NCBI GenBank assembly: GCA_030429105.1
Contig: JAUIDE010000007.1
Coordinates: 1-64,000 of the forward strand
Length of the DNA stretch: 64,000 nt
Direction of reading: 5' to 3'
From: Alphaproteobacteria bacterium
GTDB taxonomy: Bacteria; Pseudomonadota; Alphaproteobacteria; Rhodobacterales; Rhodobacteraceae
Shown in pieces: positions 54,874-62,505 of the stretch. The notes below the pieces were generated by a model. That model was not told the origin of the DNA. It saw only the letters and a list, made by a program, of their open reading frames with translations, and did not search any database. Position 1 is the stretch's first letter; each line of letters begins with the position of its first letter. The position numbers and the translations under genes are program-made.

Positions 54874-56087
54874 GCCGCCAGCGCCCGCGCGCGCCGCAGC
54901 ACATAGAGCGCCGAGAGGACGGAGAGACCCGCAGAGGCGGTCATGAGCGCGAGGAGCGGCGCCGCTCCGCTGTCCGGCGTGAGGAGCGCGCCGGCGAGGG
55001 CGGAGAGCCCGGCGCCGCCGCCGATCATCAGGGCCCCGCCTAATCCGGAGGCGGAGCCGGCGAGGCTCGGGCGGACCGAGAGGAGCCCGGTGGTCGACGC
55101 CGGCATCGTGAGCCCGTTCCCGAAGCCGACGAAGACGCAGAAGCCGAAGACGGCGATGGGGTGCTGCACGATGAAGAGATTGACGAGCAGTCCGGTTCCG
55201 ATTCCGGTCGCGGAGACGAGGCAGCCGATGAACATCAGCCGGTCGATCCCGATCCGCGCGGCGACGCGGCCTGTCACGAGGTTCCCCGTCATGTAGCCGA
55301 CGGCGACGAAGCCGAGATAGAGCCCGGTCGCCGCCGGGCTCTCCCCGAAGATCGTGCGCGCGACGTAAGGCCCGCCGCCGAGCAGCGCGAAGAATGCGCC
55401 GGAGGCGAAGGCTGCGGTGGCGGCGTAGCCCCAGAAGCGGCGCGCACGGAAGAGATCGGGATAGGCGCGGAACTGCGCCGTCAGCGAGCCGGAGCGATGC
55501 TTGTTGGTCTCGCCCAGATCGGACCATGCCAGGACGAGGATAAAGAGGCCGACGACGACATAGGTCCAGAACGTGCCGCGCCAGCCAAGCGCCTCTTCCA
55601 TCGCGCCGCCATACATCGGCCCGAACATTGGCACGAGCGCCATGGCGGCGGTCATGTATCCGATCTGCGAGGCTGCCTCGTTCGGCGGCAGGAGGTCGCG
55701 CACGATGGTGCGGGCGAGCACCATGCCGGAGGCGACGGCGGCCTGCAGCATCCGGAAGAGCATGAAGGTCTCGCCATCCTCGGCCCAGAGGCAGCCGAGC
55801 GAGGCGAGGACGAAGATCGCGAGACTGCCGAGGATCACGGGGCGGCGACCGTAGCGGTCGGAAAGCGGGCCGATCAGGAGCTGCATCACCGCCGTCATCG
55901 CGAGATAGCCCGACAGCGCGAACTGCATGAAACCGTAGGAGACGGCGAGATCCCCCGCCATGGTCGGCAGGGAGGCGATGAAGGCGTTCATCGCGAAGAC
56001 GCTGATCGAGGTGACCAACACGAGCGTGACGAGGACCGGCGGCGTCCGCCGGTCCCCAAAGGTCGCGCCCGCGTCGGCGAGGTTCAC
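54861..56087 (-). CDS. MFS drug/metabolite exporter (Bcr/CflA type)
   Basis: A 408-residue, 12-helix major facilitator. The inter-helix 2-3 motif GPLSDRYGRRPVILGSL, RTIVRDLLPPNEAA and GPMYGGAMEEALGWRGTFWTYV place it with the Bcr/CflA drug:proton antiporters. The true substrate is unknown; its position beside a catabolic region allows product or toxic-intermediate export. It overlaps the upstream FAD oxidoreductase gene by 4 bp, so the two are co-transcribed. Confidence 0.87.
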   Translation of the reverse strand: MNLADAGATFGDRRTPPVLVTLVLVTSISVFAMNAFIASLPTMAGDLAVSYGFMQFALSGYLAMTAVMQLLIGPLSDRYGRRPVILGSLAIFVLASLGCLWAEDGETFMLFRMLQAAVASGMVLARTIVRDLLPPNEAASQIGYMTAAMALVPMFGPMYGGAMEEALGWRGTFWTYVVVGLFILVLAWSDLGETNKHRSGSLTAQFRAYPDLFRARRFWGYAATAAFASGAFFALLGGGPYVARTIFGESPAATGLYLGFVAVGYMTGNLVTGRVAARIGIDRLMFIGCLVSATGIGTGLLVNLFIVQHPIAVFGFCVFVGFGNGLTMPASTTGLLSVRPSLAGSASGLGGALMIGGGAGLSALAGALLTPDSGAAPLLALMTASAGLSVLSALYVLRRARALAAQAR

Positions 56088-57388
56088 CCGAGCACCGAGA
56101 AGGTGGAGTTCGGGTTGATCTCCCGGTTTCGGGAGAAGAAGCCGATGGAGCAGTCCATCCCGACATTCTCGAAGCGGAAGCTGACCGGGTCGGCGTCATG
56201 GTCCCGCCCGCCCTCGCATTCGGCGATGAGCTTCGCCATCATCTTGCCGACGACGGGGGCGTTCTTGAACTGGTTGCCGGAAGTGCCGATCGCGACGTAG
56301 AAGCCGGGCAGCGCCGTCTTGTCGTAGACGGGAATCCAGTCCGCCGTCACGTCGTAGAGCTCCACCACGCCCTTCACCTTGTTCGGAATAGGCAGGCCAT
56401 GCCAGCGCTGCGCCAGCCGCATCGCCTGAACGCGCGCCTGTTCGGTGAGGTCCCTGTTCCAGTCGTCCGGATCCACCCATTCGCGTTCGTCGCATTCCGG
56501 GTCTTCCGAGCCGATCAGCACGAAGCCGCCCTTCTCGGGCCGCATGTAGGTCGCCAGGTCGCTGTCGGAAGTCACCATCCCGTCCTTCATCAGGTCGAAG
56601 CCGGCGGGGCCGGGCACATGGGCGACCTCGTGGCGGAGCGCGCGGGTCTTGATGTTCATCTCGTCGAAAACGCCGGCCATGGCGTTGATCTTCGCCGAAT
56701 GCGGCCCGCCGACATTGACGACGACGGGGGCGCGCAGCTCCCGCCCGTCCTTCAGGCGCACGCCCGCCGCGCGGCCGTTCTCCTGCAGGATCGCCGTAAC
56801 CTCGGCGTTGTAGAGGAACTCCGCCCCCGCCCGCTTCGCCGCGAATTCGGCGTTCTGCGCCGCCAGCGCCGGGTCGGTGACGTAGCCGCCCGTCGGGAAG
56901 AACATCGCGCCTTCGAGCGTGCCGCCCGTCGGCTCGCCGAAACCGTCCTGCTCGGGCCGCTTCGGGGGGCTGAAATGGCTGAGGTCGAAGAAGGGGAAAT
57001 GCGCCTTGATGCGCGTTGCGTCCCAATGCTCGTAGGGCGCGCCGATCGCATCCATCAGCTTCGCCGCGCGCTCGAGATGCCCGTTCTCCCGGCACTTCAT
57101 CACGAGCGTCCCGGTGTCCCGGTACTCGATCATGCCGCGCGGGTCCGCGCCGCCGAGATAACCTTCCCAGTCCTTCCAGTAGAACCAGCTCTCATAGGCG
57201 AGCGCGCAGCTTTCCACATTCGAGTAGTAAAGCCGGATGATCGCGCAGGAGCCTGCGGTGGAGCCGTGCCCGGCGGCGCCGTTCTTCTCCACGCTCAGCG
57301 TGCGGAACCCGGCCTTCGCCATCTCGTAGGCGACGCAGGCGCCGATCACGCCGGCTCCGATGATGATCGCATCGTAGGATTTGCTCAT
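56084..57388 (-). CDS. DAO-type FAD-dependent oxidoreductase (sarcosine oxidase-like)
   Basis: A 434-residue flavoprotein with an N-terminal dinucleotide fold (IIIGAGVIGACVAYEMAKAG, residues 8-27, and SVEKNGAAGHGSTAGSCAIIR). The C-terminal region has GFYVAIGTSGNQFKNAPVVGKMMAKLIAE, typical of the D-amino acid/sarcosine/glycerol-3-phosphate oxidase superfamily. It would oxidise an amine, amino acid or hydroxy acid. It is the first gene of a two-gene unit with the MFS gene and lies 68 bp downstream of the flavin reductase gene on the same strand. Confidence 0.85.
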   Translation of the reverse strand: MSKSYDAIIIGAGVIGACVAYEMAKAGFRTLSVEKNGAAGHGSTAGSCAIIRLYYSNVESCALAYESWFYWKDWEGYLGGADPRGMIEYRDTGTLVMKCRENGHLERAAKLMDAIGAPYEHWDATRIKAHFPFFDLSHFSPPKRPEQDGFGEPTGGTLEGAMFFPTGGYVTDPALAAQNAEFAAKRAGAEFLYNAEVTAILQENGRAAGVRLKDGRELRAPVVVNVGGPHSAKINAMAGVFDEMNIKTRALRHEVAHVPGPAGFDLMKDGMVTSDSDLATYMRPEKGGFVLIGSEDPECDEREWVDPDDWNRDLTEQARVQAMRLAQRWHGLPIPNKVKGVVELYDVTADWIPVYDKTALPGFYVAIGTSGNQFKNAPVVGKMMAKLIAECEGGRDHDADPVSFRFENVGMDCSIGFFSRNREINPNSTFSVLG

Positions 57389-57456
57389 GGTCTCCCTCTT
57401 TGTGGCCTCTGGCGCGGCAAGGTCAAATCATGCCAGCCCCGCGCACCCCGCATGGC

Positions 57457-58107
57457 TCAGGACCGCCCTTCGAGACCGTCCGCAACCGCCGCCGAGGCGC
57501 CGGGAATGCGCATCTCGAAGGTTTCCGTCACCACCGTGTAGTCGTAATAGCCCATCCGGGCGATGGGCCTGATCTTCGGGATGTCGAGCTTGCCTTCCGC
57601 CGTCACCACATCGTCCCGCACATGGATGCGCTTCACCTCGCCGAAGACGACGTCGACCGGCCCGGCCTTGCCGCCGGGAAAGCGCGTGGTGGTCAGCCAC
57701 TTCACCTCGAAATGGCAGGGGCTCTCGGCCACGCGCGGGCCCGGCGCGTCGATGCAGGGGGCCTTCGTGACGCCGGCCTTCAGGAACTCGTCCTCCCCTT
57801 TCGGCAATTCCATGGCGGAGATGTTGACCGCCTCCCTCAGGTCCCATGTCGCCATGTTCCAGACGAACCAGCCCGTCTCCTCCGCGTTCAGGACCGTGTC
57901 CTTCCGCCGCCCGTCCGGCGTGACGTTGGCGGCGAACATGACCATCGGCGGGTCGAAGGTGACGTTCTGCCACTGGCTGTAAGGCGCGAGGTTTGGCCGC
58001 CCCGCCGCGTCGACGGTCGAGAGCCAGCCGATGGGGCGCGGCACGGTGCAGGACTTGAACGGGTCGTAGGGCAGGGGCCGCGCGTCTAGGCCGGGGCGGT
58101 AATGCAT
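57457..58107 (-). CDS. Flavin reductase family protein
   Basis: A 216-residue split-barrel flavoprotein of the flavin reductase-like group (DPFKSCTVPRPIGWLSTVDAAGRPNLAPYSQWQNVTFDPPMVMFAA; key residues PRPIGWxST, NLAPYS and DPP). NISAMELPKGEDEF, CHFEVKW and VVFGEVKRIHVRDDV complete the family pattern. Members supply reduced FMN to monooxygenases or act as FMN-binding reductases. ATG 58107 follows a GGAGCC ribosome-binding site. No two-component monooxygenase partner is adjacent. Confidence 0.85.
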   Translation of the reverse strand: MHYRPGLDARPLPYDPFKSCTVPRPIGWLSTVDAAGRPNLAPYSQWQNVTFDPPMVMFAANVTPDGRRKDTVLNAEETGWFVWNMATWDLREAVNISAMELPKGEDEFLKAGVTKAPCIDAPGPRVAESPCHFEVKWLTTTRFPGGKAGPVDVVFGEVKRIHVRDDVVTAEGKLDIPKIRPIARMGYYDYTVVTETFEMRIPGASAAVADGLEGRS

Positions 58108-58172
58108 GGGGGCTCCTTTCGTCTCCGCGGCGAGACTAGGCGGCGGCGCGGCGGGACGAAAGGGCGCCGGCT

Positions 58173-59342
58173 TCAGCCCTCGACCTCGAAGCGCTGGATG
58201 AACGCCCGGTCGGGCTCCACCCCGATCCCCGGCGCCATCGGAACGGCGACGCGCCCGCCGTTCCGCGCCACCTGCCCCTGGATGTCGAGCGGCTCCTCGA
58301 GCAACTCGTCGCGGAAGCGGTTCTCCGTCGTGTCGAATTCGAGCCAAGGCTCGCGCGGAAAGAGGCCGCCGGGCAGCGGCGGCATCGCGGCGAGAAGCTG
58401 GAGGTTGGTCGCTACCGCGACAGCGGAGCCCCAGACATGGTTGACCACCGGCGTGAAATGCGCATGGCAGAGCGCCAGCACCCGGAGATACTCGCTGATC
58501 CCGCCGAGCGCGCAGACCTCGGGCTGCGCGATGTCGAGCCCGCGGCTTTCCAGCAGCGCCTTCCAGCCCCAGCGGCTGAACTCCGCCTCCCCGCCCGCGA
58601 TGTTGACCTTGAGCCCTGCGCGAAGCTCGCGGTAGCCGGCGTGATCCTCCGGCGCGACCGGCTCCTCGAACCAATAGGCGCCGAGGTCCTCCAGCGCGCG
58701 GCCGACATAGAAGGCGTCGGCGGTCGTGTAGCCGTGATTCGCGTCCACCATGAAGTCGAAATCGTCGCCAACGCCGCGCCGCACCGCGGCGGCGAGCTTC
58801 ACGTCGTCGCGCGCGCCGAGGCCGACCTTCATCTTCGTCGCGACGAAGCCCATCGCCCTGATCTTCGCCGCCTCCTCCCCGAATCGCGCGACATGACTCG
58901 CCACATCCTCCCGCTTGAGCATCATGCCGTAGCCATAGGCGGGAACGCTCTCCCGAAAGGCGCCGCCGATCAGCTTGGAGACGGGCAGGCCGGCGACCTT
59001 TCCCGCGATGTCCCAGAGCGCGATGTCGACGCCCGAGAGCGCCTGGAGCGGCATGCCCTTCTGCCCGTGGTCGCGCATCAGGTTGTAGGCCTTGTGCCAG
59101 ATCACGTCCCGGTCCAGCGGATCGTGCCCCAGCGCCATCGGCTGGATGACCTTCTCCACGATCCCCTTGTTGGCGAGCGCGACGTTTCCCGGGCCGAAGC
59201 ACTCGCCCCAGCCCGTCACGCCCTCGTCGGTCTCCACCTCGACGAGATGCGCCGTGCGCTTCGAATAGTATTGCTGAGAATAGCCCAGCTCCTCCGGCAT
59301 GTCGCATTGCAGGACATGGCTTGTCACCTTCGTGATCTTCAT
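58173..59342 (-). CDS. Enolase-superfamily acid-sugar dehydratase-like enzyme (mandelate racemase group)
   Basis: A 389-residue enzyme with the complete mandelate-racemase-group active site: KMK (Lys170-x-Lys172), metal ligands Asp200 (VDAN), Glu226 (FEEP) and Glu252 (AGGE), and the His302 base in NHVWG with its partner Asp270. This set abstracts the alpha-proton of a carboxylate, usually for dehydration of a sugar acid or for racemisation. The substrate-specifying loop near residue 20 (DMPEELGYSQQYYSKR) does not let me name a substrate. It is divergent from the SDR gene across 73 bp. Confidence 0.88.
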   Translation of the reverse strand: MKITKVTSHVLQCDMPEELGYSQQYYSKRTAHLVEVETDEGVTGWGECFGPGNVALANKGIVEKVIQPMALGHDPLDRDVIWHKAYNLMRDHGQKGMPLQALSGVDIALWDIAGKVAGLPVSKLIGGAFRESVPAYGYGMMLKREDVASHVARFGEEAAKIRAMGFVATKMKVGLGARDDVKLAAAVRRGVGDDFDFMVDANHGYTTADAFYVGRALEDLGAYWFEEPVAPEDHAGYRELRAGLKVNIAGGEAEFSRWGWKALLESRGLDIAQPEVCALGGISEYLRVLALCHAHFTPVVNHVWGSAVAVATNLQLLAAMPPLPGGLFPREPWLEFDTTENRFRDELLEEPLDIQGQVARNGGRVAVPMAPGIGVEPDRAFIQRFEVEG

Positions 59343-59415
59343 CCGCCCCTCCCTCCGGCTTGACCGCGCCGCCATACCGCCCCAGCTTCCGCATCCATCA
59401 CAAGGGAGAAACGCC

Positions 59416-60282
59416 ATGTTCCAGCCGGACCTCTTCAAGGGCCAGCGCATCCTCGTCACGGGCGGGGGCACCGGGCTCGGGCGCGCGATGGCGGAGCGGA
59501 TGCTCGGCCTCGGCGCGGAGATCGTGATCTGCGGGCGGCGCGAGGGCGTGCTCCGGGAGGCTGCGGCGGAGATGGGCGCCGCGGGCGGGCGGGTGGACTT
59601 CTATCCGCTCGACATCCGCAACGCGCAGGCGGTGGAGGAGATGGTTGAGGAGTGCTTCGCCACCGGCGGGCTCACCGGGCTCCTCAACAACGCCGCCGGG
59701 AACTTCATCGCCCGGACGGAGGACCTTTCCCCCCGCGGCTTCGACGCGGTGGCGAACATCGTGATGCACGGGACGTTCTATGTGACGCAGGCGGTCGGCA
59801 AGCGCTGGATCGCGGCGGGAACCGGCGGGAACGTGCTTTCCATCGTCGTCACCTGGGTGAGGAACGGCGGGCCCTTCGTCGTCCCCTCCGCCATGTCGAA
59901 GGCGGCGGTGACGGCGATGACGAAGAGCCTCGCCGCCGAATGGGGCCGCCACGGCATCCGGCTCAACGCCGTCGCGCCGGGGGAGATTCCGACGCTGGGC
60001 ATGTCGAAGCGGCTGAACCCGGGCGAGGAGCCTGGGGCGCGCACCGTCGCCGCCAACCCGATGGGGCGCGTCGGCACGATGGAGGAGCTCGGCGACCTCG
60101 CCGCCTTTCTCCTCTCGGGCCGCTGCGGCTGGCTCTCGGGCGAGGTGATCGCGATGGACGGGGCGCAGGCGCTGGCGACGGGCGGGAATTTCTACGAGCT
60201 TCGCCACTGGGGCGACGCGGAATGGAAGGCCGCGCGGGAGGCGATCGAGGCGACGAACGCGAAGGACCGGCAGGCGCGGTAG
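59416..60282 (+). CDS. SDR family oxidoreductase, 2,4-dienoyl-CoA reductase-like
   Basis: A 288-residue short-chain dehydrogenase with the NADP(H) motif TGGGTGLG (15-22) and NNAAGNF. The usual catalytic Tyr of YxxxK is Ser158 here (PSAMSKAAV, Lys162). This Tyr-less active site followed by AMTKSLAAEWGRHGIRLNAVAPG is the pattern of 2,4-dienoyl-CoA reductases, which help degrade unsaturated fatty acids, so loss of Tyr does not mean inactivity. It ends RQAR. The fadB-like gene at the window end would suit the same pathway. Confidence 0.85.
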   Translation: MFQPDLFKGQRILVTGGGTGLGRAMAERMLGLGAEIVICGRREGVLREAAAEMGAAGGRVDFYPLDIRNAQAVEEMVEECFATGGLTGLLNNAAGNFIARTEDLSPRGFDAVANIVMHGTFYVTQAVGKRWIAAGTGGNVLSIVVTWVRNGGPFVVPSAMSKAAVTAMTKSLAAEWGRHGIRLNAVAPGEIPTLGMSKRLNPGEEPGARTVAANPMGRVGTMEELGDLAAFLLSGRCGWLSGEVIAMDGAQALATGGNFYELRHWGDAEWKAAREAIEATNAKDRQAR

Positions 60283-60360
60283 CGGAGGAAATCCGGCCTC
60301 CGCGACCGCTCCCAAGGGGCATAACCATGGTTATCGCCCGATTTCCCTTGATTTAATTGG

Positions 60361-60381
60361 AAAAAAGTCGTGATCGACTTT
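60361..60381 (-). terminator. Probable terminator between the SDR gene and the YihU-like reductase gene
   Basis: AAAGTCG and CGACTTT (60364-60370 and 60375-60381) form a 7-bp hairpin with loop TGAT. Read on the minus strand it is followed by three more Ts (complement of 60361-60363), and on the plus strand by TGAAACATTTTT. It lies in an AT-rich patch of the 196-bp convergent gap and could work in both directions. Confidence 0.5.
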
Positions 60382-60420
60382 GAAACATTTTTGGGGGGGA
60401 GCCTTGGAGCCCCCGCCCCA

Positions 60421-60444
60421 TCCCTCCCCCGGCAGGGGGAGGGA
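60421..60444. repeat. GC hairpin repeat in the convergent gap
   Basis: TCCCTCCCCC and GGGGGAGGGA form a perfect 10-bp stem with loop GGCA. Such C-rich/G-rich hairpins in convergent gaps resemble dispersed palindromic repeats, but only one copy is seen in this window. Confidence 0.5.
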
Positions 60445-60478
60445 GGCGCTTCGTCCATCGGCGGAGCGACGCGCGGCG

Positions 60479-61378
60479 TCAGCCCTTCAGCCGCGGCTTC
60501 GCGATGTTGGCCGCCTCGCAATGCGCGTCGCCCATCGCCGAAAAATCCTTCCGCCCGTAGCCGCGGGCGCGGGCCTGGCTGAAGGCTTCGCGCGCGGCGG
60601 CGCCCATCGGCATTGGGGCCTTCGCCGCGTTCGCGGCCTCCATGATGAGCGTCAGGTCCTTGTGGGCGAGGTCGATGGCGAAGCCGGGTTCGAGGTCGCC
60701 CTTCAGGGACTTGTTGGGCCAGTTGATCTTGAGCTGCCCATTCGTCGCCGTGGTGCCGTGGATCACCTCCAGCGTCGTTTCGAGGTCGAGCCCCAGAGCC
60801 TGCGAGAGGCCGAGCGCCTCCGCATTCAGCTGGCAGGAGGAGACGGCGAGGAAGTTGTTCACGAGCTTGGTGCGCGTGCCGGCGCCCGGCCCGCCGCAAT
60901 GATGGATCGTCGTCCCCATCGCCTCCAGCAGCGGCCTCACCCGCGCGAAATCGGCGTCGGAGGCTCCGACCATGAAGAGCGACTCGCCCCGCTCCGCATG
61001 GGCGACGAGCCGGCCGACCGGCGCATCGACGAAGCCGAGCCCGGCTTCGGCGCAGAGCGCGGCGAGCCGGTCCGTCGTCTCCGGGCTCACCGTGCTCATG
61101 TCGAGGACGAGGGAGCCGGGCTTGGCGTTGGCGATCACGCCCTCCGCCGCCGTCACCACATCCGACACGATGGCGGAGTTCGGCAGCATCGTCACGACGA
61201 TCTCAGACCGCTGCGCGACCTCGGCCACCGTGGAGGCGGGGGAGCATTGCAGCGCCTCCAGCGCCGCCATTGCGCCCGGGTCGATGTCGTTCACCACGAG
61301 GCGGAAGCCCTTCCGCGCGAGGTTCGAGGCCATCGGGCGCCCCATCGCGCCCAGCCCGATGAATCCGACCGTCTCCAT
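60479..61378 (-). CDS. Beta-hydroxyacid dehydrogenase, YihU (sulfolactaldehyde reductase)-like
   Basis: A 299-residue enzyme of the 3-hydroxyisobutyrate dehydrogenase family. It has the NAD(P) motif GFIGLGAMGRPMASNLARKG (5-24) and catalytic Lys171 with Asn175 (TKLVNNF). DAPVGR (118-123), INWPNKSLKGDLEPGF, IDLAHKDL and PMPMGAAAREAFSQARARGYGRKD resemble, as I recall it, E. coli YihU, which reduces 3-sulfolactaldehyde; general HIBADHs have DAPVSG instead. It is the last gene of a unit with the split ThDP decarboxylase, so it probably reduces the aldehyde made by that enzyme. A different aldehyde or hydroxyacid is possible. Confidence 0.8.
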   Translation of the reverse strand: METVGFIGLGAMGRPMASNLARKGFRLVVNDIDPGAMAALEALQCSPASTVAEVAQRSEIVVTMLPNSAIVSDVVTAAEGVIANAKPGSLVLDMSTVSPETTDRLAALCAEAGLGFVDAPVGRLVAHAERGESLFMVGASDADFARVRPLLEAMGTTIHHCGGPGAGTRTKLVNNFLAVSSCQLNAEALGLSQALGLDLETTLEVIHGTTATNGQLKINWPNKSLKGDLEPGFAIDLAHKDLTLIMEAANAAKAPMPMGAAAREAFSQARARGYGRKDFSAMGDAHCEAANIAKPRLKG

Positions 61379-61401
61379 ATCCCTCTCCTTTTCTTGTCTT
61401 T

Positions 61402-61983
61402 TCAGTTCACGCCGAGGCCGAGCGAAGCCCGGAACCGGTTCTTGAGAAACACCGCGTCCCGCGCCGGGAGCGAGCGGGGCAGAGGCTCCGCCGCGACGCG
61501 GAGGACGAAGAGCCGCGGGCCGGCGGCGGGAGCGGCGAGCGGCGCGGCCAGCGCGCGGACTTCCTCCAACCCGGTCAGGGTCCGCGCCTCCGCGAATCCA
61601 CAGGCGAGGGCGGCGGCGGCGAGGTCGACGCCGCGGCCGGTATGGCTCGCCTGCATCCCCGTCTCCCCGAAATGCCCGTTGTCGAGCACGACGACGGAGA
61701 GGTTCTGCGGCTTCGCGACGCCGATGGTCGCGAGCGCGCCCATGCCCATCAGCATTTCCCCGTCCCCCGTCAGCGCGATCACCGCGCGGCCGGGCTGCGC
61801 CGTGGCGAGGCCGAGGCCGACGAGCGCCGCGCCGCCCATCGCGCCCCAGAGATAGAAGTTCCGCGCATCGTCCCCCGCCGCGTGAAGGTCATAGGAGGGC
61901 GAGCCGAGGCCGGAGACGACGAGCGCATCGCCCCGCGCGGCGAGCAGCGCGGCGGTCGCCTCGCGCCGGTTCATCTTCACCAT
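61402..61983 (-). CDS. ThDP-dependent decarboxylase, PP-domain (beta) subunit, ComE-like
   Basis: A 193-residue subunit carrying the thiamine-diphosphate pyrophosphate-binding domain: TGDGEMLMGMGALATIG followed by VVVLDNG gives the GDG-x(~25)-N pattern. Two-subunit enzymes of this size are sulfopyruvate decarboxylase (ComDE) and related phosphonopyruvate-type decarboxylases. The start ATG 61983 overlaps the alpha-subunit gene by 7 bp; ATG 61974 is a possible alternative. Sequence alone does not fix the 2-oxoacid substrate. Confidence 0.85.
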   Translation of the reverse strand: MVKMNRREATAALLAARGDALVVSGLGSPSYDLHAAGDDARNFYLWGAMGGAALVGLGLATAQPGRAVIALTGDGEMLMGMGALATIGVAKPQNLSVVVLDNGHFGETGMQASHTGRGVDLAAAALACGFAEARTLTGLEEVRALAAPLAAPAAGPRLFVLRVAAEPLPRSLPARDAVFLKNRFRASLGLGVN

Positions 61984-62495
61984 GTCTTCCTCCCGAGGAG
62001 CCTCTGCCCGAAGAGGACGGCGACCTGCCCGTCCGCCTCATAGGCCATCGTCGCCGCGGCGGAGACGGCCTCCGCCGCATCCTCCGGCGCGTCGGCGCGG
62101 AGGACGCGGACGCCCATCGCCTCCAGCACCGTCTGCGTGGCGCGACTCATCGGCGCCTGCCACGGATTGAACTCCGCCCACTCGCCCCGCATCGTCACCA
62201 GCATCAGGAGCGGCGCGCGCGTCATCGCCGGGAGCGAGAGCATGTTGACGCAATTGCCGACCCCGCTCGACTGCATGAGGATCACGCTCCGGACCCCGCC
62301 GAGCCAGGCGCCGGCGGCGATGGCCACGCCCTCCTCCTCCGTCGTCAGCACATGCGTCGCGATCTCCGGATCGGCGCTCATGCGCGTGATGAGCGCGGCG
62401 TGCCCGGCGTCCGGCACATAGGACATGTGGCGGACATCGGCCGCCTTCAGCGCGGCGAAGACCGTCTCGGGCCAGCCCGCTCTCCCGTCATCCAT
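61977..62495 (-). CDS. ThDP-dependent decarboxylase, PYR-domain (alpha) subunit, ComD-like
   Basis: A 172-residue subunit with the PYR domain of ThDP enzymes; the cofactor-activating Glu is in HVLTTEEEGVAIAAGAWLGG, and LMQSSGVGNCVNML and TMRGEWAEFNPWQAPMSRAT are also visible. It pairs with the beta subunit encoded just downstream to form the active site across the interface, as in ComDE. ATG 62495 has a GAGGAA ribosome-binding site that lies at the stop of the preceding methyltransferase gene (10-bp gap); upstream in-frame codons fall within that gene. Confidence 0.83.
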   Translation of the reverse strand: MDDGRAGWPETVFAALKAADVRHMSYVPDAGHAALITRMSADPEIATHVLTTEEEGVAIAAGAWLGGVRSVILMQSSGVGNCVNMLSLPAMTRAPLLMLVTMRGEWAEFNPWQAPMSRATQTVLEAMGVRVLRADAPEDAAEAVSAAATMAYEADGQVAVLFGQRLLGRKTW

Positions 62496-62505
62496 CGGCG
62501 TTTCC

